A stretch of DNA of 60,145 nt from Pleurotus ostreatus/Saccharomyces cerevisiae fusant (GCA_024196135.1 JAMQCK010000118.1:1-60145); one strand, 5' to 3'; positions 35,627 through 48,196 are shown, counted from the first letter of the stretch. Notes: generated by a model not told the origin, from the sequence alone. Program-made: numbers and translations.

Positions 35627-38600
35627 TCAAGCCATCGGATTCGTCCTCGCCCTTGGCCTCAGATGAGGTCTCAACTGCACATACATATCAGCCACGCCGC
35701 AGGTCGACATCCAGAGAGAGCTCACCATCTCGATGAACACCGGGACGAGCTTCGGAATATGTTGTAGTTCTGGCGGCTTCAGGCTCGGCGCCGCGTTCTT
35801 CTTCGGTGTTTTCCCCCTCGACGGCCCGCGCCGATGGGTCTGGTTCGCCGCGGCTGCTGGCGCCGACCTCGGAGGCTCCATCACGGAGGACGCGGCTGAC
35901 GATAGGGACGACGACGGCCTCGACTGCGACGACAAGGACGCTTGGGACGAGCGCATGGGCGATCGCGCTGGCGACAATGGCGACTGCATGCGCTTCTTCA
36001 GCTTGTGCTTCGACGGCGAGCTCGGCGGACGCGATGACGAGGTCGATCCTATCGAGCTCTGCGAGGGACTCGGCGGCAGCGGCTTCATCACTGCTGTCTG
36101 GAAAGACGAAGCAGCCGACATCGGTGTCCGTGACTCGTACGACGGTCGCGTAGGTGTGCGCGATATGCCCTGCGGTAGAGGTGGCACGGGCGGAAGGTCG
36201 TCGTGCTTCTTGCTCGACAGCGCGTCCTTCAAGTCTTGCATAGAGCGCGAGAGCTTAAGAGAGAGCGATCGCGGTCGCGGCGTGCGCTCCTTGTCCTCTC
36301 GGCGATCAGGCTGTGGAGATCGCACTGGCGTATGCATGGACGCGCGCGACCGCGGCTGCGGTGAGCGCACCGCATACGGCACACTCTGCTGGCTCGGCAG
36401 CGCATGCACCGTGCTTGAGCGCGTGATCGTCCCTCGACGCTCCGCCGCGCTCTCCTGCGTGCTAGCCTCATCCGTTTCCGTATCATCGTCGCTGCTCGTG
36501 TCCTCCTCCTCGGAGTCATACTCGTCACTGCTCCCCGAATCCCAATCGCTGTCCTCCGCGTCAGCCGCCGCAAGTTCGTCTGCGTCGCCCTGTATGACTT
36601 CCCCGAAGCTGATCTCTGATAAGACGCCGTCGACCATGGCTTGTGTCTGTTCCTCAGCCTCCTCTCCTGAGCGTCCAGCCTGTGCGCGTCCGAAGCGTCG
36701 TCGAAGCTTGTCCTCGTACACGACCTTCGTCTTGTAGTGATACGTCGCCATCGCGTCGACCTCGGACAAGATGTCTGCACGGTCCTTCTCCGACGCTGGG
36801 AGCAAGAATTCGAGGCTGATCGGCGGGCCCATGCCCTCGCGAACGAGGGTAAGGAACAGCTCGATCCAGCGGATGAGACTATCAAACAGCCCCTCGCCCT
36901 TGGAGTGCACTTTGTGCACAAAGTTGTAAAAGGACTGCTCGTGTCGCTGGATGAGGTCGATGAACGCTTGCACCGTCATGTGAGGATCTTCCTGGCTCAC
37001 TGCAGAAAGATCAATGACGCTTCGAGAAAGCTGCACGACAGCACTCACGTTCTTCGACCGACTCGACCGTCCGTATCAAGTCGTTGATGAAGTTCTGCAA
37101 GTCGCTCAACGAGTCCCCGATACTGGCCGCGCGATAAACCTGCGCCAGCGGCGAGTAGAAGATCGTGATGATGTCCTTCAGCAACTCGGAAGTGAAGCCT
37201 TCGAAGATCAGGCCAATAAGCTCTTCACGGTCTTGCAACCGGGTGTAGAGGAACGCCAGAATCTTGAGGTCCTCGTATAGCCAGCCGTCTTCGTCTTGTG
37301 GGCCGTCATCATCGTCTGAGTCGTCGAGGTTTTCGCGGTATTTCTGATACGCAGCATATGCACGGCTTGCTTTCGCTACGCGATGCATTTGCATACGGTT
37401 CAAGACGGGCTCCTCGCCGGAGCGAAGGACGACGGTCATTAGCTCCTGCTTTTCCTCAGCTGCGAAGCGCGTTAGCGACGGTGATCGGAGAGAAGGAGCG
37501 TCTTACCTGCGTCTTGCCGGTGGATATCCTGGATCTCCTTCGGCGCATAGACAAATCGGCGGACCTTCTCGCAGATGACGGGGTCGTCAACCTTGGCTTT
37601 CACAGCTTCGATCTCCTCCTCAATCTGGCGGGCTTCCTCCGATAGTGAGCTCGAGAACATCCTGAGCAACAGTCAAGTCAGCGTCATTGAACATCAACAC
37701 TCCCGAAATCCTTACCTTTGCAGAAGACTTCGGCCACCAAAGGGCTGAGCCAGGAACAAGTCCATGATACCTGTTCACAATGAGCCGACGTTCTGACTCT
37801 AGAGGGACAACACTCACTCCTTATCATGCTGACCGGATTGCTAATCTTCAGCGTGGTCTTCATCATGAAGTATGGCATCAGCCCATGCAGACGCTTCAGG
37901 TTGGCAAACTTCTCCGACGCGTCATCCGAGGCCACAAACTGATGGAACACGGTCGACGCTAGACTGAACTCTGCATCAGGTCAACCCCGCCAATGCGCAC
38001 TTGGGTACGGAACTGACTGACGATATGCGGGCCCACTCTATCACAGCACGGTACTCGGACGGCAGCTCGCGCACATCGGACGTGACCTTGATGGTCGAGA
38101 ATATCTTCGTCAGGCCGTCGCGGCCCATGATGTCGCCCTTCACGCCCTTGACTGCCCCGCGGAGGCCGTCGACGCGGTCCGCGATCTCCTTGGCGAACTT
38201 CTTGCGACCATCGTCGCGCGTGCGGTCCGCGTCCTCGCGCCGTCGGGCATCCTCGAGCTCCGCGGGCGTCAGCCGTATTGGCCCCGATAGCAGGAAGGAC
38301 TTGATGACGGGGGAAGAGGCGATGACGGATGATGCCATGAGCGAGTGCAAGTACGCGCGGAGGGTCAGCCGATTCTTCTCCCGCGCAAGCCGCGATGGGT
38401 TGCGAGGGGACGCGGGAGGGGAGGAGAGATCGTAGTCGGAATTGCCGGGTTGGACCGCCGACTGGGTGGGCGCGCTGACAGTGGTACGGTCCTTAGCGGG
38501 AGGGGATCTCACGTCTTGGTCGGGATGTGCCTTTCGTAACTATAGGACTTCAGTGCCTGGTTCAGGTGCGCAGGGACCGGACTCACCTCATCGGCCAGCG

Positions 38601-39522
38601 TCTTGAAGTCGCCGTATCGTCGGGAGACGAAGACGTCCTCGTATCGTGACCTTCGCGTCCGTATGATGAATTCCTGCACGCAGATCGTCAGTATTGTCAC
38701 GCGCGCCACACAGTAAGCGCCCACCTCATGAGCCCTGCTACGAACGCGTCCGCGATCCTGCACCGTGCGCACGCCCACAATGTTGACCTCGAAGATCTCT
38801 CGCTTGCGCATGTTACGCGCTTGACGTTTGCGCGAAAGCGCTTCCAGTCGGTCGAGATCAGCCTGAGTAAGCCGAACGACTTCCTCACGCTCGGCAAGCT
38901 TGAGCGCAGAGGTAACGAATAGCGCGAGGTTGCGCTCAAGCTTCGCGAGTAGCTTCTGCCTGGTCGCCTGTTCGTTGTTCTCCGCGCCATCGTCGAACGG
39001 TGAGACGGGTGACAGGTTGCGGGAGAGAACGGATGCCATAAATGGCTGCAGCTTGTCGGAATAGAAATCCTTGGGTGCGGCGGCCATGAAGGGGAAGGTG
39101 AGCACAAATTGGCGGAACATGTAGCGGAGGAGGGGTAGGTCGAGAGTGGGCGCATCCTTGGGTGGCGGGGAAAAGGGAGGGCCCAGGTAGGAGAAGGTGG
39201 AAGTACTGATGTTCGGTGACTGAGCTGTGATCGCTTGAAGTTCGCTGTGGAACGCGACGGACACGAGAGTCTTCTTCAGATAGTGCGCCCGGAGGGGTGT
39301 CAGATCGGCAGGACCGGGCGTTGCGGGCTTGTCGTCGTCGCCATCGGGGGCTACCGCGGTCGTTGCGTGAGGTGTCTCCGATGTGGGTGATGCATTAACA
39401 ACGGTGGTGTCGAGTATAGGGGAATCATCGAATGACAGAGGTGCGGGAGGTAGCGATCTCGTCGGTCGTCGTGGGGGTGGGCTGGTCGTCGTCGAGGACG
39501 ACGCGCTCGCTGTTCTCTGCAT
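35627..39522 (-). CDS. PX/PXB domain protein of the Lec1 (Ypr097w) type
   Basis: Fungal protein with a PX-associated PXB domain, a PX domain and a DUF3818-type region; the yeast homologue Ypr097w/Lec1 is linked to lipid handling at membranes. About nine exons from ATG 39522 to TGA at 35627, roughly 1,150 residues. The PXB region shows LTPLRAHYLKKTLVSVAFHS, LPLLRYMFRQFVLTFPFM and the ARNMRKREIFEVNIVGVR entry to PX. PX follows with SRYEDVFVSRRYGDFKTLAD, joined to LRKAHPDQDVRSPPAKDR; this junction was settled because it restores the phosphoinositide-binding RRY and PPAK elements. The next part has MDLFLAQPFGGRSLLQRMF and LYEDLKILAFLYTRLQDREE. The last third (after about 36650) is disordered: acidic, then Ser/Arg/Pro-rich. 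A 51 nt final intron is a multiple of three, so the C-terminus is the same either way. Confidence 0.85.
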
Positions 39523-40190
39523 CGTCGCAGCAGATGAGAGGGCTTACGTCATTTCATTCACAGCTTGATTCACAGGTCCCATCACTGATCCGGACTTCAA
39601 CATGGGTCCCTGTGGGTCCAGTTTGGAGAGCATCTCACTTCGGAGACGCTATTCCCCTCCAGCTGAGATGTACATATCCCGCAAGAGCGGTACAATTGGG
39701 TGCATACTTCGGCAGAAGTTTGCTGTCGTCATTAATTGGTAGCGCTTCACAAATCCCAACCTTAGACTTGCCACATATTTTGGGCGCAACAACGCTCGAA
39801 CTTGCTGTCCATCGGAGGCAAGATTGAGGCGCCAGCCATCGGCTCATTCTATGATGAATCCTCAACCGAAACGCAGCGCATCATCATTACACGAAATCCT
39901 GAACACAGAAAAATACAAAAAATTCAGCCTGTCCGCGGATCTACGTGGGGAACCTGAGCGAGATACTGTACTGTACGCGACACAGTGTTCATGTGCTGTA
40001 GGGTATAAGCCAAAATATTAAGGAGCATGTCGGTCATATACGGGGCAGAACATGAAAGCAATGGATGCACAGCGAGGGGGGCGAGCGAAAGACCGTCCGA
40101 GGAGGGAAGGTGGTAAATGTAGACGAGATGGGTGCAGGGGTAAATGGGATGAGATGACGAAAGCAGACAGACAGCAACAGCTGCGACTAC
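39523..40190. other. Intergenic region
   Basis: 670 bases upstream of the PX gene and downstream of the kelch gene (both minus). A-rich runs near 39905-39925 and 40000-40020 look like 3' flank sequence. No gene is supported. Confidence 0.35.
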
Positions 40191-43100
40191 TTACGACGGG
40201 TTCGCGACCCACAGCCGTCGTTTCGGCACGGTCACGATGGACACGTCTCGCCGGTCCAGTTCCTCCTCCATCCGCCGTTGCTGCACGTCTTCGTCTTCGT
40301 CCTCGTCATCATCGTAATGTCCGTCCGCACTGAGCGGGTGCGACGACGTTCCGTCATCGTTAGTGGCGCGATACGCCGTCGGGGTATGCACGTACGGACT
40401 GCGTCCCGCGACACTGCCGACGTTCGTCGGGAACGGGTACTGCCCGCTCTCTCCTATCGGGGCACTCGCGAGTGTCGAGGTGTCCCGCGGTGGAATTGGC
40501 TTGCCTCGTAAGCGGTATACAATGGCAGTGAGCGTCGACCGCGGCGGCGTCCCGCGCCACGCGAGGACGAGCATTGCCGCGTAGAACCCAACCACCCATA
40601 CCAGGAACACCGCAAACGACCACACAGGGGCGCGCAGGTACAGCGCGACCAAGCATAGTGCAGAGACCGCGAGCAGCGCAGCATGGAACAGCACGCGCGT
40701 CGCGATCTCACCCGGCGCTGGATATTCTGGTATAGACGGCTGCGAAACCTCCTGCGACGGCCCCATGAGAGCGTCGGTGGTATTTGGGGTCGCGGGCTGC
40801 GTATGTTGGCGCAAGACCTGCGTGATCGCATAGTCGAGTTCCCCCTGGAAGATTCTCAGTGGGCGCCCCATACGAGGGTTTGGCTAAGTTGTACGTACGA
40901 CAGTGTTCAGGCTCCGGCGGCGCTGGAGCCAGTCCAGCTCGCCTAGCGATCGTGAGAGGACGTGTGGCGAGCTATACGACATGCTTGTCGCTGGGCGTGA
41001 GGGGCCGCGTCCTCGGTTGAGGACCTCGAAGGACCGTTTGCCACCCTCGCCACTGCTTTCTGTGGATGCAGCAGTGGGTCCTGACAATGGCAGCGACATT
41101 GTCCTCGGGCGTGGCTCCGTTGACGAAGTGAGGCTTTGCGTGGGACTGCGTGCTCGCGGTTGTGGTGGCGTCGACGGCGAGCCCTTCATTTCAACCGCGC
41201 CCTTGAACTCCTTCTGTCCTGATTCACCACCTGGGCTTTGCGAGCGATTTCGGAATTTTCTGCTGCCGAGCCGAACCAAAAAGAGTACAGGCAGGACCGC
41301 ATAGAGTAGAATGAATAGTACAAGCCCGGCTCGCCCATGCGCTGTATCCAGATGCGTCCGTACGGGTGAGTCGCGCCTACTGAGAGTTGCCGCGGAAGAA
41401 GTGGAAGTAAGGGAAGTGAAGGACGTCGCGAGGCCGGCAATACCCAGAGCATATGCGGCGAGCGCCAACAGCATGGCACTATAGACGCCCAGTACATGTC
41501 GCGCGGGCTGCGCGAAGGCGGTGAATGATGAGGAAGATAGGCGGAAGATGAGAGCAGCGGGGTAAAGGAGGACGACGGACACAGCAGATAAAACCTTGTG
41601 ATTTACTGAGGTGTTGTATGGGTACGGCGCTACTCCGGCTGAGGGTGCGCTCGATTGGGTGGGCGATGGGCCGTGCGTCGCGGATGGGCCTGCAGAGGTC
41701 GACGTCCCGGAACTGGTAGCCGTCAATGCAGAAGCGCACTTGTCCATATAATTGACGGTCACGCCGGCACCTGACGCGTCCGCGCCAGACTCCAGGTCAC
41801 CGCTTCCTCCGGACCACGACCCAGAAGAGGAAATCGAGCCATCGTACGCCCTCAACAGCCACACTTCGTTGAGGTACTTGCCGGAAGCGTCACGCCCACC
41901 GAACACCTGAACAGAGAGTAGATAAGCTTTGTTCAGAAATAATTCGCCGTGGGAAGGGTTGCCACTCACAATAGTGTCGACAGATTGACTGCGATGGCTT
42001 CCAACGAGCCCTCTTGTATAGGTTATTGCAGCGGCCCCTTCTCGGGGAGTGGGGGTAGCATCGTCCGAGTCAGGGTCACCGGACGGGATGACACGGGCCC
42101 ACGTTCCCGTGTTTGTATCGAGGACGGACTGCCACAATTCAGTAAAAATATAGCGATGCCCCGCATGGTACTTACCACCTCGCCTTTGTCTAGCCCGCCG
42201 CCGTCATCCCAGCGTGACGAGTCGAATGTTCCCAGGATATAGAATACTTGGGGAGAAAAGCTGTTGGAGTACGAGTTCATGTTGGGAACGAGCGACGCTC
42301 CTCGTCGTCCAGCCGGACAAGCACCGGGTGAGATGACCTGGCCGTCCGAAGTGCTGATGACGTAGGAATCGCCCACGGCGCATGAGTCGCCGTCTGTCGA
42401 GGTGCTGTTGCACCCACCCGCAGCGACGATGGTCTGCCCAATGACCGTGCCAGCTTGTCCGATCTTGCGCGGCAGGTCGTCGACGGAGACTTGCGACCAG
42501 CTACCCGCCACTTCGTTTGGAAGGTTGGGTGAAAGGACGCCGGAGATGTGCAACTCCCACACGTCCGACAGCCGGCTGATCTGAGAACCATCGTATCCGC
42601 CAGCCACATAGAAGGTATTGTTCAAGCTGTCACTGGCCGTGCGAGAGTCGATCCCACCGGAGGCACCCCAGCGCCCAGAGGGTCCGCCTTCGGAGACGCT
42701 GACTTGGGCCCAAAATTGATTATTGAAGTCGAAGTCCTGTGAGAGCGGGTGGAGCACGCGTGAGCAAGAGCCTCTCTTGATAGCGATGCCACGTACCCAA
42801 ACATCCGAGAGGCCTTGTCCGTCTCTTGACTTGCCCCCGATCACAACGAAGCCGCTACGACTGCAAACGTGTGAGATCATATTTATGAAAGAGAGTTGGG
42901 GACGCACTAGCTGCTAGCTGCGTCGTAGCCGGTGATAGCAGCACTTCGGGCATCCGGGCTATCGTTCAAGTTGTCTGGAGGCGAGGGCTTTGACCAAGTT
43001 AGCGAGTCCAGGTTGAGACTATCAACGAGGTTAGATTAGAGACGCGTCAGAGAGCAAGTTCACGCACAGGTAAGTTGTAGACTGAGGGAAGCCATTCTCT

Positions 43101-43327
43101 GACTCTCCGCCGAAGATGATGATATTCCGGGTCGTTTCGTCGTAGCCGATCGCGGCGTCCTTTAGCGGTGGCGGGGCATTGTCGCTACCCTGCAGTCGGC
43201 TGCTGAGATTGATCCATTGCAGTGGTGGTACAGGCGTCGAGGTAGATATAGTCTGGGGTGCGGCGCGTGGGAGCAGGGACGCGAGAAGGACAGTGTAAAG
43301 GACAGAAGACGCAGGGAAACGCGCCAT
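40191..43327 (-). CDS. Kelch beta-propeller protein with C-terminal cytochrome b561-like membrane domain
   Basis: Multi-exon gene from ATG 43327 to TAA at 40191, over 800 residues. A signal peptide (MARFPASSVLYTVLLASLL) leads to a kelch propeller with repeated glycine-glycine strands: TRNIIIFGGESENGF, SGFVVIGGKSRDGQGLSDVW, NTFYVAGGYDGSQISRLSDV, IVAAGGCNSTSTDGD, VFGGRDASGKYLNEVW. A Ser/Thr/Pro-rich, probably O-glycosylated, stalk follows, then five hydrophobic segments. Four of them carry a His placed as in cytochrome b561 proteins: NHKVLSAVSVVLLYPAALIF, ARHVLGVYSAMLLALAAY, TAHGRAGLVLFILLYAVL, and VLFHAALLAVSALCLVALYL. The third and fourth are separated by a long polar cytoplasmic loop. The exon join near 40870 (NTV to GELDYAI) is a 54-55 nt intron in phase. 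Kelch identity is firm; heme binding is inferred. The C-terminal cytosolic tail is acidic (YDDDEDEDEDV). Confidence 0.82.
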
Positions 43328-44957
43328 TCGAGTTCGTCAACGTCACGCGTAGGGGAGCGGTCTTAAGAGCGTCTGCAGCTGCGAGCGCAGCGCAGGGGAA
43401 GGGGAGGTCCCGAGAACGGCGAGATGGACGTTGGAATCGAGGAGCAGGTGCTTTCCCGGTCACACGCTTGAGCAACCCACGCGGACCGCGTTCCGGACAT
43501 CACGATTATTCTCACGGCGGCTTGATTCGAACTTTCCCGTTTTCGCCTTTTTAGGTGCCCAAGGGCCTGGCTGAAAGGCACAAAGGACGCAACACATTTT
43601 TCTGCATCCACGCTGAGGTCCAGAAAGAGCGCACTTCAAGTCCATATTTTGCAACGGCGGTGGCAAATCATACCCACGTGACACGGCTATTCAACCGCCT
43701 TCAATGAACAGAATCCAGGATCAAGTTTCCCTGGCGGTGTCGGAGGCGTAGCAGACGGTGAAGACATCGGGAGAAAGAGGTTAGGCGCTCGTGCGAGCAT
43801 AAAGTACTGAACCCTGTAAGCATTGGGTCGAAATAAATGGAACGAATATACTTTTCTCGTGAGACTAAGCAGCGTTGGCCAGATCAGCCTCACCGTCGAA
43901 GGCGTGCTGACAGTGTACTGCACGGTCAGTGTAGTCTATTTACCCTACTTGCATCTGCCTCTGTCGTTGGTCTCAATGACACAGCTTGACGGACCTGCCG
44001 GGTGACCGTTTGTGGCGTGCTCATTCCACTTCCCGGTGTGTATCCCAATTTACCGCGAGGCCAAAAAAGTCCGAGCAGCAGACCAAAGAGTAATACTATT
44101 TCTGAAAGAGAAAAAAACCGTTAGAAGGGGGTGCAGTGTGTATTGTTGGTCTGGATTTGAGGCAGGGCAAACAAATCCATTGTTCGAAGCACGGGAAGGA
44201 ACGGCAGGAACTCAGCTCGCAGGGATGAAGCGTAGGCCGTCTACCGCTTCTCTGACCATACTTGGCAGGTAAGGGTGTGGCGTATGTGGCCTGCAGTGTC
44301 GAGGGCTGCTATCAAAGTTAGAACGTTGCTATCGATGAGCTCCGTGTGTGCCAAGGCCGTGCGCAAGCCAGTTTCATAGAAGGCGAGGACCCACGGCCAT
44401 CAGCTATGGACCCACAGAGAAGTCGAGGGGCCAACATCACCCGTGTTCAGGTCGTTCCAAGGGCGGGAGGGTATTTCGGTGGGCGGAGACAGCCGACAAT
44501 AGAACGGAGGAATCAGTTCATAGACGGAGCAGCTGTCAAGGGCTCAAAGCGGTGTGTACAATGAGTCAGCTATGTGGGCGACTCGGCCGCCCGAGCGGAG
44601 CGTCACCAGGTTGTCGTTTGTATAGTTGGCGTATGGCCAATCCGAGCATAGCACCTTAGAATCCCGAGCGTGATCCCTGTACAGATGTGAGTCTTGGGTT
44701 GATGCAAGGTAATCAGCAAGCAAAGTGCAGACTTGAAGAGTCTCGTCGACGACCTCGGAGAGAGCCACATAGGACATGGCGGTAGGAGGCAAGCCCGTTG
44801 TTCAGAAAATCACGGGCAAGCCGGCTCAAGCGGACCGTTTCGCCGCGTGCGGCGCTGTTGAGATTTCCTTTCTCGGCCTCATCACTTCTGTCTTCGCAAC
44901 GTCGACTTCCTTCCACTCATTTATAACCGAATTAATCCCTGTACATATTCCAAGAGG
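43328..44957. promoter_or_regulatory. Divergent intergenic region, kelch-b561 / RNR-inhibitor genes
   Basis: 1.63 kb with the promoters of both flanking genes. Short open frames occur (for example an 82-codon minus-strand frame at 44544-44792), but none shows a known motif. No repeats are evident. I call only the regulatory role, by position. Confidence 0.4.
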
Positions 44958-45609
44958 ATGGCAGAACTGCCAGCGAAACGACCACTGACCGACACCCTTC
45001 ACACGGCCAGTGCTGCCTCAAACGTTCCTCCTGCGACTGGGTGAGGTCTGTACTCGCAACGCGTCTGCACGCGTCGACTGACGCGTTCGCAGCGCGACAG
45101 AGGACTTGGCAGCGGCTCTGCGAAACATAGGCTCTCGCGTCAGAAAGCGTGAGATACTTCCTCACCTGCGTCGACGCGTCCCCTAATTATCACTTCCCTC
45201 AGATGTGACCGAGGGTTATAGGTCCGCGCCATCGCCCAACGCGTCTCCGACGAAGGCCAATATATTTCGCACCGCCAACGATGCGCTGCAAGACGCGCTG
45301 CACTCTCCAAGTAAGGCGGGAGAAACATCTCCTCGGAAGCGCGGTCGCACCAGAGCGAATTCCGTCTCCGACGAGGAGGATGTCCCTCGGGCGAAGGACG
45401 GCGAGGATACCGTAATGGCGGACCCGTTCATTGACACCAGTGGTGCTCCACTTCCTCAGTCTATCTTCAACCGTCCAGTGAAGCCATTGCGGAAGGCTCG
45501 AGCTGCCGCTCATTGCCCTAGGGAGGGCAAGCCGCGTCACGATTTTGCATCCAACACAGGCGCTCACGACGACGAATTGAAGCCATTGCCATCTCCAATG
45601 GAAGGCTAA
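44958..45609 (+). CDS. Dif1/Spd1-like ribonucleotide reductase inhibitor family protein
   Basis: Small disordered proteins of this family (Spd1 in fission yeast, Dif1 in budding yeast) restrain ribonucleotide reductase by binding or relocalising its small subunit. Three exons can be joined in phase. Exon 1 from ATG 44958 gives MAELPAKRPLTDTLHTASA and ends at PPATG. Exon 2 gives ATEDLAAALRNIGSRVRK. Exon 3 starts HVTEGYRSAPSPNASPTKAN and ends LKPLPSPMEG at 45609. The spliced RNIGSRVRKHVTEGY matches the family core (I/V)GxR(I/V)RxxVxxGY seen in Dif1. The rest is Ser/Pro-rich with a basic cluster SPRKRGRTRANSVSDEED and a PVKPLRKAR motif. No domain fold, signal peptide or membrane segment. The family call depends on this short motif, so it is probable rather than certain. 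Confidence 0.7.
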
Positions 45610-46175
45610 ACCGAGACGGTTCGTACATTTGTATGATTTTCTGCCTGATGAGCTCACGCCGCGTCTTGGCAGGAGGATTCGTCCGACGCTGTAATTTATC
45701 GCTATGTGCTGTGCCCACAGTCGCTGTCGACTGGGCACATTATCGTGTACCCTGTTTTTCTGTATCTGTGTCACGCTCGTTGTACAAGACGACATGTTGT
45801 CAGACCGCGCCAGGTGACAAACCGTCAGGTACCCACGCTCGTGGCAGCCATGTCGCCTACAATATCCAACGCTAAGCCCGGTGTGGGTGTTCATCAGGAT
45901 GGGTGGACGCCGAAAGAAGCGCGGTTCTCCGGCACGTGACGCCCGCAGACCTGGGTCGCGTTGGACAGATCTGACCACGATCTTCTCTCTTGTATTTATG
46001 TTGTATCACATAGACCCCCCATTCCCAGCAGTATGCCGCGCCGCCTCGATCTGTATCTGGCGCGGGGGATACTTAAGGGCCTGCGGACGCGCGGGGCTTC
46101 TCAAGCCCTGCCGCCCTTCCCCTGCCTTGACCACCCTGCCCCCCAGAGCGCCTTACGACCCGCACGAATACGAAC
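45610..46175. other. Intergenic region
   Basis: 566 bases between two co-directional genes; presumably the promoter of the zinc-finger gene. Part of the 5' untranslated region (C-rich, about 46100-46175) is likely included. Nothing else is recognised. Confidence 0.35.
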
Positions 46176-47725
46176 ATGCCCTCCGATCCCCGCCAGCGCA
46201 CCCACCCTCAGGCCTTGGGTTCTCGGTACGTCCTTATTTTCCATTAAATCCCTTTCAGTCCACTGCGTGGATCGCTACGCCTCGTGCAGGCCCTGCGCCT
46301 CGTGCTGTCGCTTGCTGGACGTTGCACGCGCATAAGTCCCTTGATGGATATTCGCACTCCGCATAGCCGAACGCTGACGGCTCATTGTAGTACCTCGTAC
46401 TCGCTTGGAGCATTGCCCGAACCGCGTCGCCCTGCGCCCGTTCGCGGACATTCCTCTGCTGGAGAGCTCACGAGCCAGTCAATCACCTCGAACGCCGCCG
46501 CCCCGCGACTTGTAGCTCATCGTCTCGAGTACCAAGCTGCCCCATATGCGCTTTCCAGGTGCGCGCCACGGTCACTTGCTTCATTGTCTTCACTCATTCG
46601 AGTCTAGTTCTGACCGCAACCCAACCCGCTTGCCTGGCTTCAACGATCTTGTCCGGTACGTGGTATGCCATTGACCTCGCGTGCAGCTCGGCTAACGACC
46701 TCCCTGCAGAGGCCTCCAAAACACCCGCGTCGAGGACGGTCCGCGCGATCAATACGCGGACGCGAGGCAGCTTCCTCCTCTGCGTACGCTCACGTCTTCC
46801 CCCGCCGCCTATGCGGCACCATCCAGGGTCACGCAGCCGGCCTACGGGGGCAATTATGCGTTCGTGCCGCGCGTCCTCTGATCAATCTATCTGACTGACG
46901 CACGATGTAGTAGTCGTCGCGAGACCTCTACGTCTCCCTATCTGTCACGGTCAGCCACCAACGCTGCTAGCGCTGGGCACGAACTTACCTCACATCGCAA
47001 CAGGCCTGGCTTACCTACTCCGCCGGTCGAGCGCGGATCGCCCGCGCAGGCTTTTAGCCACGAGACGCCTTGGGAGAGCCAGAGCGTCAGCAGCGAGCAA
47101 TCATACGGCTCGGGCTCGAGCGACGGCATCGATAGCCCAACGGACGGTCGTAACTGGGAGGACTACGCTCAGAAACACACTCCGCGTAACGGCCCAGTGT
47201 CGTACAGCTGCATTTGGCGCGGTGATGACGGCATGTGCGAGTACAACGGCAAGAAGCAGCTCGTCAAGCGGCACGTCGAGAACGTTCACTTGAAGATCAG
47301 GTCCGTGCCCGAGCTCAAGGCATGTATCGTGAGCTAATGCTAGTCACAGACGCCATATCTGTCCTATATGCCAGAGGACCTTCGCGCAGGTTAGCAGGGT
47401 TCATCGTCTTTGAGGTCGCGGGCTAACGTATGGCTGCCCAGCGAACCGGTCTCGACATGCACGTCAGTGGACAGTATGTTCAGAAAATATCATTCTTCTT
47501 GCTGCGCGCACTGACCATTGTTGTAGCACCGGGGAGAATCCCCTCAAGTGTCGCTACGAAGGCTGCCCCGAGGCTTTTAGAGACCCTGCTCGTCGTCACC
47601 GCCACTATTGCAGCGTACACGGCCACCAGCCGCGGTCGATGAGGCGCAACCAACAGAATGCCCTGAGCGAATCAGCATCTTACGAGTCCATCCAGCCCTG
47701 GAGTTCTGATGATGGGCGCCATTAG
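46176..47725 (+). CDS. C2H2 zinc-finger transcription factor
   Basis: Probable sequence-specific DNA-binding protein of the nucleus. The 3' half is well defined. One exon ends GGNYA, the next begins SRRETSTSPYLSRS and runs to VKRHVENVHLKI, then RRHICPICQRTFAQ, RTGLDMHVSG, and HTGENPLKCRYEGC onward to SIQPWSSDDGRH and the stop at 47723-47725. Three zinc fingers are visible: SCIWRGDDGMCEYNGKKQLV...H...H, HICPICQRTFAQRTGLDMHV...H, and LKCRYEGCPEAFRDPARRH. A TGE-type linker (HTGENPLKC) joins fingers two and three. The first finger has eight residues between its cysteines, as in some fungal factors. The N-terminal part, from ATG 46176 (MPSDPRQRTHPQALGS), is Ser/Pro-rich and its first two introns are uncertain. 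The target genes cannot be inferred from context. Confidence 0.78.
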
Positions 47726-48148
47726 GCGCGCCCACACACCGCTGTCGAAACTCACGACGAAATTCACGCTTAATTCTCACGCCCACGGACTTACTTCGCT
47801 CCTCTGACTGTCGCGCTCTCGTGATATGGCTATCGTGCTGATTTTGTATTTAGTTACCTACTGTTTTCTACAAAGACCTATAAACCATCCGGCTTGTTCG
47901 CACTATGCCTTTCTACTATGTACTATCGGCGCATCTTTACTATGTGTAGCTTCAGGGATTTTAACTTCAATCGATATGTCGACCAGTTACGTGACGGAAC
48001 TTAATGCCATGCCATTCCTCCTCTCGCAGAACTTCTGGTGTGAACATCTGAACCCTCAAACGCACCCTAAAGCGCGGCCCGGCGCAGTGTATGTGCCCTC
48101 CCCGAGGGCTGGCAGCCCTTCCAGTGAGCGCCAGACCCCCTCCAGCAG

Positions 48149-48196
48149 CCCGCCATCAATACTTACCATATGTGGTGTGGGTCCACTGATGGCGCG
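48149..48196. repeat. 48 nt inverted-repeat element, copy 1
   Basis: Begins cccgccatca and ends tgatggcgcg, so nine of ten outer positions can pair. It contains atgtggtgtgggtccac, whose gtgg and ccac can also pair as an inner hairpin. It shares a 25-base identical core with copy 2, exactly 102 bases downstream. Confidence 0.75.

Noticed and set aside
45199..45978. 259-codon minus-strand open frame
   Set aside because: It lies opposite the three-exon RNR-inhibitor-like gene, whose splice-joined frame has a known motif. The minus frame has an odd Arg/Ser/Cys composition.
48169..48183. Telomere-like TGTGGTGTGGGT inside the 48-base elements
   Set aside because: It resembles yeast TG-rich telomere repeats, but filamentous basidiomycetes use TTAGGG-type repeats and there is no tandem array.
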